From: Coenobita brevimanus
Lineage: Eukaryota; Arthropoda; Malacostraca; Decapoda; Coenobitidae
NCBI GenBank assembly: GCA_032717465.1
Contig: CM064690.1
Location: 14,428,175-14,492,174, forward strand
Length of the DNA stretch: 64,000 nucleotides
Reading direction: 5' to 3'
Position numbers and translations under genes: made by a program. The notes beneath the pieces were generated by a model, which was given only the letters and a program-made list of their open reading frames with translations, did no database searches and was not told the DNA's origin. Shown here piece by piece: positions 52,675 through 64,000 of this stretch. The first letter of the stretch is position 1. Each line of letters opens with the position of its first letter.

Positions 52675-54027
52675 CTCACATTTTCCAATTCCTCATCATC
52701 CAACCTCACTGTACATTCACTGACTTCACCTCTCTCAAAGACCATCACTTTACTCTTCCCTACATTCACCTTTAGATTCCGTTTCTTACACACTCTCCCA
52801 AACTCATCCACCAAGCCTTGCAGCTCCCCTTCGTCTTCAATCAACAACACAGTATCATCTGCAAACAACAGTACAGGGAGTTTCCAAACACTATCCTCTC
52901 TCACCAGAGCCACTCCAACATCCACTACCCTACCTGTTACCCGTTTTATTACTCCATCCTTGTACAGATTGAACAACCATGGAGACATGACACATCCCTG
53001 TTTGAACCCAACCTTCAAAGAGAAAAATTCACTCAGTTCACCATCCACATGCACTGCAGCCTTAGCACCATCATACATACTCTTCACAGCATTCAACAAC
53101 TTCCCATCTACTCCATATATTCTTAATACTTTCCACAATCCTTGTCTATCCACCCTGTCATATGCTTTCTCCAAATCCATGAAAGCCACATACAACTTCT
53201 TTCTCTTCTCTAGAAACTTTTCCACTAAAGATCTAAGAATGAATATCTGATCTACACAACCTCTTCCCTTCCTAAAGCCTCCTTGTTTTTCTCCAACTAT
53301 TTCTTCTGTTCTATCTCTAACTCTGTCAATAAGTATCCTACCATACACTTTTCCTGTTATACTAAGAAGACAGATGCCACTATGATTACCACACACATCT
53401 TTTTTCCCTTTTCCTTTGTACAAGAGAATAAATATACCTGACTTCCAATCCTCTGGGACTCCACCTTCTCCCAGGCCAATCTGCACATTTTCCACATCCA
53501 TTCTACTACTATCTCTCCCCCATACTTCAACATTTCACCACACACTCCATCACTTCCTGGGGCTTTCCCCAATTTAACTTTCTTCACTGCTTCCACAACT
53601 TCTATCCTACTGATTTCTTCCTGTCTTCTCACCTCCCTCCTTCTCCCAGCCATTCCCCAGCCACTTATACTCTCATTATTTCCATCCTCTATGTTCAACA
53701 ATTCCTTACAGTGTTATCTCCATCTGCTCACTTTTTCTCCCTTCTCCACTAGTAATCTACCATTTTTGTCTTTCACTCCCCTGCTAACTTCACTTCCACC
53801 CTGTCTTACTCTTTTCACCTCTTTCCAGAACATTTTCTTACAGTCCCTCCACTTTACACTCAAATTCCTTCCAAATACCTCATCTGCTCTCTTCTTACTC
53901 TCTCTTACTAATCTTTTCACCTCTCTCTTTCTTTGTACATATAACTCTCTCTTCCGCCTCTCAACTTCTTCCCCGCCCGTATTTCTCATCCATTCATTGT
54001 ATGCTTTCTTTTGTGCCACAGCCTGTT
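52675..54027 (-). mobile_element. LINE-B copy 5, 5'-truncated upstream part
   Basis: Minus strand from about 54019 (AQKKKAYNEWMRN linker) through KAPGSDGVCGEMLKYGGE, LYKGKGKKDVCGNH, GGFRKGRGCVDQIFILRSLV, FMDLEKAYDRVDRQGLWKV, GFKQGCVMSPWLFNLY and LLFADDTVLLIEDEGE to the Tigger 2 insertion. Reading frames at 54019-53714, 53701-53357 and 53501-52566 overlap, so a few frameshifts are present. The endonuclease is missing (5' truncation at about 54027). Confidence 0.9.
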
Positions 54028-54639
54028 CAGTGCATGTATTAAATAGAAATAAGCAGTGCTAAGGGATCTCACCTTAATCCTATTATGAAATTGCTAAGTA
54101 AATGGAGTGGAGTGGTGTTGGGAAGAACTTAGAGCCTCTCTGCACTTGTTCTTCCCAAATTCTATCGCCAGCTTTGAAAACTTCTCTCCCCTCACAACAT
54201 GACGAATGAACTCCGAATGTTGACTGTACAACAGCGGCGGAAGCTTCTTGACACCTTACTGCTTAGAGCTCTTCATCAGGGGGTCAGGAGGGGCCATGGC
54301 AGGTAGGAGGCAGGGAGGAAGTTGCACAAGAAAGGCAGGTAACTTTCGTACTCCACGGTGACGGTCTGTAGTGTGTGGACTGGCTGGACAAGAACAACAA
54401 CATGGCGGCATTAGTATGCACATATGCCACCAGGTAGGCACGGTGATTGGTTGTTGGGTTGCGATTTTCAGTTTGAATCCCGCGGTTTACAGTTCTCCTC
54501 GGAAAAGGCCCACTTGGGTGCCTAGATCCGCGATTTTCGTGACTTAACAGTGATTTAAGGTTGCCGGCAGTCTGACGGCCACCTAGCCATGATTTACAAA
54601 TCCGTGATTTATGAACATGTGATTTACGAGGATTGAGTG
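54028..54639. other. Right part of the interrupted TIR element
   Basis: No coding domain. The last 130 bp contain ATTTACAAATCCGTGATTTA-like sub-terminal repeats and the terminal GGATTGAGTG followed by TA. Confidence 0.55.
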
Positions 54640-55924
54640 TACAATAAGCTTGCCCTAAACACGTTCTCACCGAACGCGCCTGCAATTATACGCGGTTAGT
54701 GCTGGGATACGTATAAGACAACGTAAGATTAAAGAACCATTACGAAAACTATGAATTTACGCAATAGAGGCCTTTGAAAGGCCAAATTCCCGAACCTCAG
54801 CACAGCGCACATGGTTTGTTTTGATCACATGATCATGTGATTTGCTTTACACCTTTTCCACAGTGCTGTATTTGTAAGTTAAATATTTACAGTACTGTTC
54901 TGGTAAGTTTATGTGCAACTTCAAGTATTATTAAATAACTTTAACCCAAGAAATAAAGTCTTATAACCAGTTTACCTGATAGATGTCAGAATATTTCCCT
55001 TTTTACTTGTTCATTATAGATTTGCTTCACTGATTTTCCACAGTACTGTATTTGTGAGTTAAATATTTACTGTTCTGTTATGTAAGTTAAAGCACTTAAA
55101 TAAAGTTAAAGCATTAAATAAAGCCATGTAACTAATTAACCTGATTTATATGATTACCCATGATCGGTGGGTTCCAAGACAATTCTCCGTCGTCAATTCG
55201 CCGCTAGACAATTCCCCGTCAAAGCATGGATGGTTCCCTGTCAGGACAATTCGCACCCTGAACGATTCCCCGTCATTCAATAAATATACTTATTTCGCCT
55301 TTGAATTATATTCTAGCATCACCCACAGCTGTCTTCATTAATGACGGCAAATTTTCTTGTTATTGTTGTGATGGCAAATTGACTTGACGATGAATTGTTC
55401 CGAAACCAATTGGCATCGGAATGTTGCCTTGTGTTTATGTATTTGTGTGTTGAAGTTTTGCTGTGCAGTACTGTATTTGTAAGTTATAACTTTACATAAA
55501 CCTTCTAACCACTGAAAGTGCTTCATATTGATTACCTATGGCAGATAACAGCAAAACACCACATTTTGGGGGTCTAGGGAGCAAAATGAGTAGTTAAACT
55601 TACGCGGTTCCGCGCCGAACACGCCATGGTTGGAACCAAACCCTTACATTAGGGGCGAACTTGCTGTACTCTATTATCTGTAAACCAGTAGAGTGGCGAG
55701 TGAGAGGTGGAGTGATGGCAGTCAAGTGAAGAGTAAATTGACGGGCCACGGCTGTATACACAGCTCTGAGCAAGGGAATCGTGATAATTCTGCTGTACAA
55801 CACTTCTTTCCAGATTTTTTTTTTTTTTTATACTGTATAAATAGCAGAACAGAGGAAGGAAAAACAAGTGAATAAAAAAAAAAAATCCATACAGCAGATT
55901 ATTGGTGTCCTCCATTCATAAAAT
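54640..55924. other. Unassigned sequence with diverged direct repeats
   Basis: The block TTCCACAGT-CTGTATTTGT-AGTTAAATATTTAC occurs at about 54858 and 55030, and in part at 55465. A second motif, GACAATTC-CCGTC, is repeated at 55178-55275. No gene was recognised. Confidence 0.5.
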
Positions 55925-57085
55925 ATCTGTAACAGTTGGGCTTGAACAGCTATAGGTTGAAGTTTGGGGGGAAACAACTCTGGGGAAGTGAGTTCCAAAT
56001 AGATGCAGTTCAGGGAATAAAAGATTTCTGAAAGGCAGAATTTCTGCTATATGATGGGTCTGACAGTCCAGTCACAAGTGCTACCAGATGCCCGTGTAGC
56101 AAAGGGAAGGCATGGAGAGGTGGCACAATGGGTACAACTTTGTCTGAGCATTTGCCATAAAAGTATCTGTAAAATAATGCAAGGTAGGCAACATTCCTTG
56201 TTACCTGTAGGGAAGGTAGTTTATTTGTAATATCAAGGATATTAATAATTCTAACAGCTTTGTTCTGAATTTTGTCTAGTTGTTTTAGTGCAACTTCTCC
56301 ACATCCATTCCACAAGGGTGAGCAATATTCCAGCTGAGAGCGCACATGACGTTTATAACTATAGCTAACTGGTCGTCAGTGAGGAAGCTACGAACTCTGT
56401 ACAATAATCCAAGTTTCTTTGAGATGGTTTTAGCAAAGGATCTGACGTGAGAGGTCCAGCTGAGGGCATTGTTAAGTGAGACACCGAGAATTTCAGTACT
56501 TTTGGAGATGGGAATACAGTATTAGTAGCATTGAAGGTAGTACAGGAATCTGGCAATGTCTGTCTATTAGTGAATTGTATATATTTGGTTTTATTAGCAT
56601 TAAATGAGACAAGGTTATTTTGTCCCCATTCAGTGATCCTAAGTAAGTCTTGATTTATGGAGATGGCTGTACTGAGTTGTGAGTTAGAGATATTAAACTT
56701 TGTGAATGGGTGTTTAATTGTGAATGAACTGTGAGCTCTTGAGTCATCTGTATATGTATGGATGTGATTATGCTTGATATTAATTTTATTTAAGAATAGG
56801 GTTAGAGCCAGAACTGATCCTTGTGGCAGGCCTGTGTTATTTGAGTATAAATTGGGATATACAACTTCCACTTTTACTCCTGTCATTCTGTCACTGAGAT
56901 ATGAGGAAATCAGAGGAACAAAAGACATTAGTCCATAGCAAGGGAGTTTGGATAGTAAGGAATGGTGCCACTCTCTGTCAAAAGCTTTGGAAATATCATA
57001 AGTTTTTCCATGTTGGTCAGTTGAGATGGATGGTGTGAGTCAAGAGATTGAGTATATCAATGGTGGATCTTTCATGGCAAAAACC
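55925..57085 (-). mobile_element. LINE-E (Jockey-superfamily), 5'-truncated RT
   Basis: The minus strand reads the RT from its motif A (DKAFDREWHHSLLSKLPCYG-like, about 56985) through SSYLSDRMTGVKVEV, TGLPQGSVLALTLFLNKIN and HTYTDDSRAHSSF. The catalytic box is YTDD. It continues with RITEWGQNNLVSFNANKTKY to 56365, then in another frame RSQLEYCSPLWNGCGEVALK to a stop at 56010. Upstream RT and endonuclease are absent (5' truncation at 57085, next to a TCTA microsatellite at 57087-57107). It is related in layout to LINE-D but is a different family. Confidence 0.8.
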
Positions 57086-57107
57086 ATCTATCTATCTGTC
57101 TATCTGT

Positions 57108-57185
57108 AGTAGAACCTTAATTATCCGGGAGCCACGGGGAATTCAAAATGCTGGAAAATTATTTTTCCGGATTATTAACACCCAT
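57108..57185 (+). mobile_element. Fragment resembling a Tigger-type transposon end
   Basis: GTAGTAGAACCTTAATTATC followed by CGGGAGCC and an inverted ATTATTTTTCCGGATTATTAA further on. The AGAACCT-ATTATCCGG start is typical of Tigger termini. No transposase or partner end is seen. Confidence 0.4.
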
Positions 57186-60100
57186 TTCCTGGGAGAAGGT
57201 TTTTTTTTCCCAAGAATACTCCCCCAGTATCCCTGCTTGTCGTAAAAGGCGACTAAAAGGGTTGGCGGAGGGTTAGTGCCCCTCCCTGGAAAACAACTAA
57301 CTAAAAAGACAAACAATAAGCCTCGGACAAGGACTGACCAAAAGATGACGACAAAGGACATGGTAATCAGAATTTGGAATGTAAGGGGAGCGAATGATGA
57401 GGTGAAAGAGAGAGAGATTGTCCAGGTGCTGGAGGGTGCGAAAGTTGATGTATGCGGAATAACTGAAACAAAATGGAGAGGTGAGAGTGTGAGAGAATGG
57501 GAGTATGGATGGGATATATGTATAGGAGTAGGTGAGAATGAGAGGGCAAAAGAAGGAGTATGTATAGTTGTGAGTAAAAGATGGAAGAAGAGCATAAGAG
57601 AGTATGGATCAGTTGGGTCAAAGATTGAGTGGGTAAGATTGAAAGTTGGAATACAAATGTGGGCGATTGTGTGTGTGTATGCGCCAATGCAAGATTGTGC
57701 AAGCAGAGTGAGAGAAGAGTTCTGGACAAATGTGCAAGTGTGCATGGAAAAGATTGGAGGGAATGAGAGAGTGTTTTTGATCAGTGATATGAATGGTAAA
57801 GTAGGGAATGTGAAGGTGGATGGAATAGTTGGTGAGTGGCGTTTGCCTGCTGAGATAGATGAAAATGGCAGTGCGTTAGTGGCCATTTGTGCTGGGAGGG
57901 GGTTGGTGATAGCCAATACCCTCTTCAGGCACAAAATGATCCACCGGTATACGTGGCGAGTGATGAGAAGGGTGGGTGGTGAACTGAATGAAAGGAAGGC
58001 AATGATTGATTATGTGTGTGTGAATGAAAGGATGCAAAAATGTGTAATGGATGCAAGAGCTTATAGAGGTTGGGGGAGTGGACTTTCTGACCACTACCTG
58101 GTGATGGCCAGAATCAAGGTCCAATTAGGTTGGAGAAATAGAAGAAGGGAAGGACGGGAAGAAGGAGTGTTTGTAAGGAGAGTGGAAAGGTTACAAGAGG
58201 GTGAGAAAAAGGCAGAGTATAAGAGAGAAGTGGAGGAACGATTGGGCAAATATGAATTGGAGCAGATGGTGGATGTGGAAGGTGTATGCAGGATATTTAC
58301 AGAAGAAATATGTGCAGGATGTGATATGGTGTGTGGGATGAAAAGAAGACGGAGGGGAGTGCAAGGAACAGCGTGGTGGAATGAAGAGGTGAGACAGGCT
58401 GTGGCACAAAAGAAGAAAGCATACAAGGAATGGATGAGAAATAGGGGCGTGGAAGAAGTTGAGGGGCGGAAGAGAGAGTTATATGTAGAAAGAAAGAGAG
58501 TGGTGAAAAGATTAGTAAGAGAGAGTAAGAAGAGAGCGGATGAGGAATTTGGAAGGAACTTGAGTGTAAAGTGGAGGGACTGTAAGAAAATGTTCTGGAA
58601 AGAGGTGAAAAGAGTAAGACAGGGTGGAAGTGAAGTTAGCAGGGGAATAAAAGATAAAAATGGTAGATTACTAGGAGAAGGGAGAAAAAGTGAGCAGATG
58701 GAGGGAACACTTTAAGGAATTGTTGAACATAGAGGATGGAAGTAATGCGAGTATAAGTGGCTGGGGAATGGCTGGGAGAAGGAGGGAGGTGAGAAGACAG
58801 GAAGAAATCAGTAGGATAGAAGTTGTGGAAGCAATGAAGAAAGTTAAATTGGGGAAAGCCCCAGGAATTGATGGAGTGTGTGGTGAAATTCTGAGGTATG
58901 GGGTAGAGATCTTAGTAGAATGGATGTGGAAAATGTGCAGATTGGCCTAGGAGGAAGGTAGAGTCCCGGAGGATTGGAAGTCAGGTATAATTATTCCCTT
59001 GTACAAAGGAAAAGGGGAAAAAGAAGTGTGTGGTAATCATAGGGGCATCTGTCTTCTTAGTATAATAGGAAAAGTGTATGGTAGGATGCTTATTGACAGA
59101 GTTAGAGAAAGAACAGAGGAATTAGTTGGAGAAGAACAGGGAGGCTTTAGGAAGGGAAGAGGTTGTGTAGATCAGATATTCATTCTTAGATCTTTAGTGG
59201 AAAAGTTTCTAGAGGAGGGAAAGAAGTTGTATGCAGCTTTCATGGATTTGGAGAAAGCATATAACAGGGTGGATAAACAAGGATTGTGGAAAGAATTAAG
59301 AATATATGGAGTAGATGGGAAGTTGTTGAATGCTGTGAAGAGTATGTATGATGGTGCTAAGGCTTCAGTGTGTGTGGATGGTGAACTGAGTGAATTTTTC
59401 TCTTTGAAGGTTGGGTTGAAACAGGGATGTGTCATGTCTCCATGTTTGTTCAATCTGTACATGGATGGGGTAATAAAAGAGGTACAAAGTAGGGTAGTGG
59501 ATGTTGGAGTGGCCCTGGTGAGAGAGGATAGTGTTTGGAAACTCCCTGTACTGTTGTTTGCAGATGATACTGTGTTGTTGAGTGAAGACGGAGGAGAGTT
59601 GCAAGGCTTGGTGGATGAGTTTGGGAGAGTGTGTAAGAAACGGAATCTAAAGTTGAATGTAGGGAAGGGTAAAGTGATGGCCTTTGAGAGAGGTGAAGTC
59701 AGTGAATGTACAGTGAGGTTGGATGGTGAAGAATTGGAAAATGTGAGTACGTTTAAGTACTTGGGTAGTGTGATGAGTAAGGATGGAGGTTTGGAGGGTG
59801 AAGTGCTTGAAAGGGAACAGCAGGAAAGGAAGGTTGCTGGTTCCTTGAAAGCAGTGGTAAGAAGCAGGGAAGTGAGCATGGAAGTGAAAAAATTTTCTAC
59901 ATGACAGCATTGTGATACGAACTCTAACGTATGGAAGTGAAGCTTGGACGTTGCTGGAAGGACACAAGTCAAGAGTGAGAGCAGTGGAAATGAGTTATTT
60001 AAGAGGAGCCTGTGGGGTCACATGGAGAGACAGGCTGACCAATGAGGATATAAAGGAGCATTGTGGTGTGGATGTGGATGTGATAGGAAGTGTTTTGAGG

Positions 60101-60360
60101 AACACACTGAGGTGGTTTGGCCATGTGGAGAGGATGGAGGGTGAAAGACTGACGAAGAGAGTGTATGTGAGTGAGGTGAAGGGGGGAAGAGGGAGGGGGA
60201 GGCCGAGGATGAGATGGAGAGATGGGGTGGAGAGGTATATGATAGAGTGGGGTGTGAATTGGGAGCAGGGGAGTGAAATGGTGGGGGACAGGATGACGTG
60301 GAGGCGATTTGTTTGTGGCCACCCCAAACGGGACTGAGGCGTCTGGCAATAGATAGATAG
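57186..60360 (+). mobile_element. LINE-B copy 6, best-preserved copy (RTE-like)
   Basis: Complete apart from a 5' leader shorter than in copies 1 and 4 (it begins near CTGCTTGTCGTAAAAGGCGA). It ends with GTCTGGCAATAGATAGATAG at 60341-60364. It carries one long endonuclease-RT gene. It is the reference for the other five copies in this window. Confidence 0.92.
57345..60337 (+). pseudogene. LINE-B endonuclease-reverse transcriptase, three defects
   Basis: ATG at 57345 (MTTKDMVIRIWNVRGAND). The coding span is about 997 codons, the usual length for RTE-clade proteins. Endonuclease: CGITETKWRGESVREWEYGW, VCVYAP, SDMNGKVGNV (GDxN in other copies), DYVCVNERM, LSDHYLVMARI. Linker rich in Lys/Arg (58141-58650). 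A 2-bp deletion near 58672 breaks the frame. RT: KAPGIDGVCGEI, then a TGG-to-TAG stop at 58948-58950, GGFRKGRGCVDQIFILRSLV, FMDLEKAYNRVDKQG, GLKQGCVMSPCLF, LLFADDTVLLSEDGGE (FADD intact). A second frameshift lies at about 59890. The C-terminus is [15 protein letters not shown] and ends with GHPKRD. Function in active relatives: nicking target DNA and priming reverse transcription on it. Confidence 0.92.
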
Positions 60361-60640
60361 ATAGTGTAGTGTGTACTCACCCATGACTCATTGATACTCC
60401 AGTAGGCTTCAGTATCCACCTCCCAGCCCACCCAAAGTCACCTAACCTCTACTGTAATAATTTTACTGTCATATACAACTGTATAATGTATAATAAATGT
60501 ATGTTTACTGAACTAGTACTGTAAAAATTAATGTTAACCACTGCTAATATTATTGTATCCTTCAACTGTGCTACATACATTATTTTTTGTCTTTTTTAAT
60601 TTTTTTTTTATTTTATTTTTTTTTCTCTGTACATGATCAC
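60361..60640. other. AT-rich spacer
   Basis: No feature apart from a T-rich run at 60590-60625. Confidence 0.6.
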
Positions 60641-60988
60641 GGGGGAGGTGGCTCAATCGGTAGAGAGATGGCCTGCAGTCCTAACGGACCCAGGGTCGAA
60701 TCCCGCCTGGGGCAGGGAACAGTTTAAGGATTTGAATTTCATTAAATCAGGCTTTACTGATCTACCAGAAGACCCGCCGACATGTGGTAAAAATACCCCC
60801 GCTAATGCCAATGCACCAGTCCTGTATGAGACAGCCCTAGCATGTATTCAATATGGACGGTGGGTGTTAGCGCCGAAGTGGTGACATGTAGAGGTGTATG
60901 GTACGTAGGAGGACTGCTGGGCCTTGATAGCAGGCTGTGAAGCCTATGCCCAGAGTCGGACACATAAAAAAAAAAAAAAAAAAAAAAA
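60641..60988 (+). mobile_element. tRNA-derived SINE
   Basis: The head contains a pol III A box TGGCTCAATCGG (60649-60660) and a B-box-like GGGTCGAATCC (60693-60703) at tRNA spacing. A ~250-bp unrelated body follows and a 23-base A-run at 60966-60988. This is the standard layout of a tRNA-related SINE, which would depend on a LINE for mobility. The partner LINE is not evident from the 3' end. Confidence 0.8.
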
Positions 60989-61634
60989 TCATCATCACTC
61001 ATCACGATCACATCATCCACATCAGATTCAGATTTTGATGGAGGGCTGGGTGGGAGAGACGGAGTTGTGGGTGATGCAGGCTTATTGACATGAGTGGATA
61101 GGCTGGCTGGGGGTCAAACGCCTGATGGGGGAGACTGGTGTAGCAGCCATTTTTGCTGGAGTACTTGCTGATGTGGATGTTGATGCATCATTATCTGGGA
61201 ACCCCACAAATGAACAGGAGGATACAAGTGAAATGTTTGCTGTTTTTCCATATATACCCCTCATGAAAAAGTTCCTGATGTCTGAGTGTTTGCTACATGG
61301 TGGCAATTTTGGAAGTCATCATAATGGCTACGAAAATGAAGCAGTTCATTAGCCGTGTATGCTGGATTTCTCTCCATGAATCGGATGATCTTTTGAAATA
61401 TTTCATCAGCATCTTTACACACGGAGAAACAGCCGAAGAGAGCAGACGTCCCAGCCATCGCTGCTAACCTTAAGTAGTTTCAGGAATTTTGTCTGTCCTG
61501 TCTCCTAAGGTCTTGTTTTAAATTTAAAATAATGAAAGTTAATAGACTACCAAAAATGTAAAGATTTATTGGCTAGACTGTACATGAATGTTTTTTTCGG
61601 TAACAGCTGTTTTGCTATTTAACCAACATCAAAC
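60989..61634. other. Unassigned sequence with short open frames
   Basis: Minus-strand frames at 61458-61261 (GCFSVCKDADEIFQKIIRFM...) and 61306-61082 (PPCSKHSDIRNFFMRGIYG...) look protein-like in composition but match no family I know. They overlap in different frames, suggesting a decayed transposase C-terminus or host pseudogene. Confidence 0.35.
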
Positions 61635-62533
61635 ATGGCCGAAAATATAAACAATGAGGGACTAGAATTTCAAGGATTTGATGCAAATACCAATGTCATG
61701 GACCTGGTCAAAACATTAATTATAAGGATTAGTGAACTTGAAAAGAAAGTAGAGAATCTACTGTAGTGATAAAGGATGTGTCTGTAAATACGGAAACTAC
61801 CATACAGAGTCTGATCCAATCCAATGAAACAGCGAATGAAGAGATTAGGAATTTGAAGCGGGAAAATGTTGAACTGAGGAGGAAACTAGAAGAGAGTACT
61901 AATAAAACGGAGAAGGTGAGTAATGTATTAGAAGAACATAAGGCAAAGTGGGCACACGTAGAAGAAGAACAGAAAGAAGTGGTCAGCTTAAGAGAGATCA
62001 TCCAGGAAGAAAGGGAAATGAACAAGAAAAAAATGGAAGAAAATGTAGTGAAAATACTGAAGAAAAAAGAGAAAATAGTGAGAGAAACTGTAGAAAGGAG
62101 CAGATGTGTGGTAGTATTTGGAAACAGGGAAGAGGAAGAAAAGGTTAGGTTTGTAAGACTCGAGAGAGACACGAACCTGGTGAGAGGAATATTAGGCAAG
62201 ATTGACCCCGAAGGAGACAAGTGGGTAAAAGAAATTGAGGAAGTAAGGAGGATAGGGCCTTATAAGAAAGGGGAAACAAGACCAATGAGAGTCAAGTTGA
62301 CATCAGAAAGTGTAATAAATGAGATACTTAAAGTGACCTGGAAATTAAGCAAAGAGGCGGGGATGGAAAATATTATAATAAGAAAAGATCTGAATGAAGA
62401 AGAAAGAGAAGTTTTAAAATCATTAAAGGAAGAAGTAAAGGAAAAAAATGATAAGAGGACAGAGGAAAAATGTAATACTTTTTTTTGGAGAGTATTGGAT
62501 ATGAAAGTAAGGAAATGGTATTTAAGGAAATAG
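61635..62533 (+). pseudogene. LINE-A copy 3 ORF1 (coiled coil and RNA-binding domain)
   Basis: ATG 61635 (MAENINNEGLEFQGFD) runs to a stop at about 61767. The next frame (61766-62533) continues the same protein: a long Lys/Glu-rich coiled coil (NLKRENVELRRKLEE ... KKKMEENVVKILKKKEK), then CVVVFGNREEEE and EEVRRIGPYKKGETRPMRVK, an RRM-like RNA-binding domain followed by a C-terminal domain with NEEEREVLKSLKEE. The layout equals that of LINE-A copy 2 (21903-22520). One frameshift near 61765 disables it. Confidence 0.75.
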
Positions 62534-64000
62534 AAGTGAAGGAAACAAAGGGGGATGGTTGTGAAAGATCAGAAGTTGAGGAAGTGGTACAGACAGAGAG
62601 TAGGAGAGAAGAGGGTATTAAAAACGTCAAAAATAATTTGAAGGTGATATATACTAATGTTGATGGTTTCATATCGACAAGGATCGAAATTAACGATTTC
62701 TTGAGAGAACATGAACCTGATGTCATGTGCTTTGTAGAGACCAAATTAAGGGAAGATATTGATGTTCATTTGGGAGATGGTAAATACAAACTGTGGAGAA
62801 AAGACTGAAAAGAAAAAAAGGGAGGAGGAGTGATGATAGCAGTGAAGAACAGCATAAATGTAGATACTGTGGAAATGGTAGAAGGCAGGGCTGAAGTGAT
62901 ATATATGAAATTAGAAACTGGAGAGAATGTTAAGAGAGATATGGCGGTAGTGTATGTTCCCCCAAAGATGAAAGCATGGAAGGATGACGAATACCATGAG
63001 ATGTTGTCGGATATGGCTAGATATTTGCAAAAAATAATTGAGAAAAGTAATAATATAATTTTGGTGGGTGACTTTAATTGTAAAGAGGTGAACTGGGAGG
63101 AATGGTACTTGGGAGGCGGCGAGGATTCGTGGGGTACTATGTTATTAAATATAATAATGAATAATGTGATGACGCAGTGGGTCAAAGAAGAGACACGGTT
63201 TTGAGGTGAGGACACACCAGCAAGGTTAGATTTACTGTTCACCAAAGAGCCTGATGTAATAGAATCATTGGAATATCTCTGTCCTTTGGGAAAAAGTGAT
63301 CACATGGTCATTGAGTTCCAGATGTTAATAGGAAACGTCGAGCCAAGAGACGAGCTTCATAGACAGGGAAGATACAACATTGGGAAAGCAAATTTTACAG
63401 GATTGAGATACTTTTTTGAAAATGCGGATTGGAGAAAATTCAGAGAAACGAGAGATACAGAGGAAGTGGGATATCTTTCTAGACCTCTATAATTTGGGAG
63501 TGGAAAAATTTGTACCAAGAGTAAGAGGGAAAGAAAACAGGAAAAAGGAGTGGTTTAATAGAAGGTGTATGATAGCAAAAAAAGAGAGAGATAAGGCGTG
63601 GAACAATTGGAGAAAGAGAGGTAACAACAGAACAAAGGAAGAATATAAAAGAACAAGAAATGAATACACAAGAGTACGTAGAGAAGAAGAAAGGAATTTT
63701 GAAAAAGGTATAATTGACAAATGCAAGGATGAACCCAAACTGTTTTATAGATTTGTTAATGGCAAACTGAAACAAAAGGAAGGAATCACCAAACTGAAAG
63801 TAGAAGGAGAGGTCTTTAAGGATGCGGCAATGCAAGCAGAAATAATGAACAAACGTTTCCAGTCAGTTTTCACTAAAGAAAAGGAGCTTGTGGAAGGGGA
63901 GGGAGTGATTAGATATGTTCCGGTGATGAAAGATATAATAGTGGAAGTACAGGAAGTGTATAAATTACTGGAAACTCAAGATGTAAGGAAAGCCCCAGGA
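62523..64000 (+). pseudogene. LINE-A copy 3 ORF2, endonuclease to RT start (runs off the window)
   Basis: Endonuclease: IYTNVDGFISTRIEINDFL, MCFVETKLRED, a TGA at 62806-62808, GGGVMIAVKNSINVDTVE, LVGDFNCKEVNWEEW, a CGA-to-TGA stop at 63202-63204, ARLDLLFTKEPD, GKSDHMVIEFQ. After a frameshift near 63490 the linker (ENRKKEWFNRRCMIAKKERD, RTRNEYTRVRREEERNFEKG, DEPKLFYRFVN) leads to KRFQSVFTKE and, at the very end, RKAPG, the start of the RT domain. It is closely similar to LINE-A copy 1 at the left edge, in opposite orientation. Confidence 0.87.

Larger units (their letters stand above)
47364..54639. mobile_element. TA-flanked TIR element interrupted by Tc1, LINE-B and Tigger 2
   Basis: Left end CACTCAATCCTCATAAATTG (TA at 47362-47363); right end, complemented, CACTCAATCCTCGTAAATCA (TA at 54640-54641). 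Both sub-terminal regions contain GTGATTTATGAA-like repeats. That they belong to one element is an inference: everything between 47519 and about 54027 can be assigned to younger insertions, leaving roughly 0.8 kb of the host element. No transposase was recognised. Confidence 0.6.

Noticed and set aside
60641..60715. A functional tRNA gene
   Set aside because: A and B boxes are present but the acceptor and anticodon arms do not fold convincingly, and a SINE body with A tail follows.

Overview
This is nuclear DNA from an intron-rich, repeat-rich animal. The mix of RTE-, CR1- and Jockey-type LINEs, Tc1/mariner, pogo/Tigger and piggyBac-like DNA transposons, one gypsy-class LTR retrotransposon, a tRNA-derived SINE and very long (TA)n, (AC)n and (TC)n tracts best fits an arthropod, probably a decapod crustacean. 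That assignment is an inference from repeat style, not a database match. There are no bacterial features.

I recognise only one host-gene segment: a 105-bp exon at 14044-14148 (+), with good splice sites, that encodes part of a UBE2Q-family ubiquitin-conjugating enzyme. The rest of the window is best read as introns or flanks of that gene filled with transposable elements, most of them nested.

Layout. 1-860: CR1-like LINE-A copy 1 (-), leaving the window on the left. 1700-2700: LINE-F relic. 3505-3990: repeat A. 4333-9430: RTE-like LINE-B copies 1 and 2, tail to tail, with a perfect 292-bp tandem duplication and a 520-bp (TA)n tract. 9431-12829: two pogo/Tigger-type elements. 12860-14454: repeat A, then the UBE2Q exon. 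14455-16843: LINE-B copy 3, ending in a hairpin. 17290-20043: repeat A, a Tc1 relic, a piggyBac-like MITE and an HTH relic. 21804-38027: LINE-A copy 2, bounded by (AC)n on both sides and split by LINE-C. LINE-C begins with a U4 snRNA-like sequence and is itself split by a TTAA-flanked element (holding a second TIR element with a 0.9-kb palindrome) and by LINE-D. 38171-46866: LINE-B copy 4, split by an LTR retrotransposon (38464-43929) with 796-bp LTRs, an ATAG target duplication, integrase upstream of RNase H and no reverse-transcriptase core. 47364-54639: a TIR element holding an apparently intact Tc1 transposon and LINE-B copy 5, itself split by Tigger 2. 55925-57085: LINE-E. 57186-60360: LINE-B copy 6, the least damaged. 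60641-60988: tRNA-derived SINE. 61635-64000: LINE-A copy 3, leaving the window on the right.

Apart from the exon, the reading frames encode self-mobilisation proteins (endonuclease/reverse transcriptase, Gag/Pol, DDE transposases). Only the Tc1 transposase and the LTR element's gag and truncated pol are uninterrupted. The most interesting observations are the U4 snRNA/LINE junction, the LTR element with reordered pol and missing RT, the large palindrome, and the fully resolvable nesting with target-site duplications.
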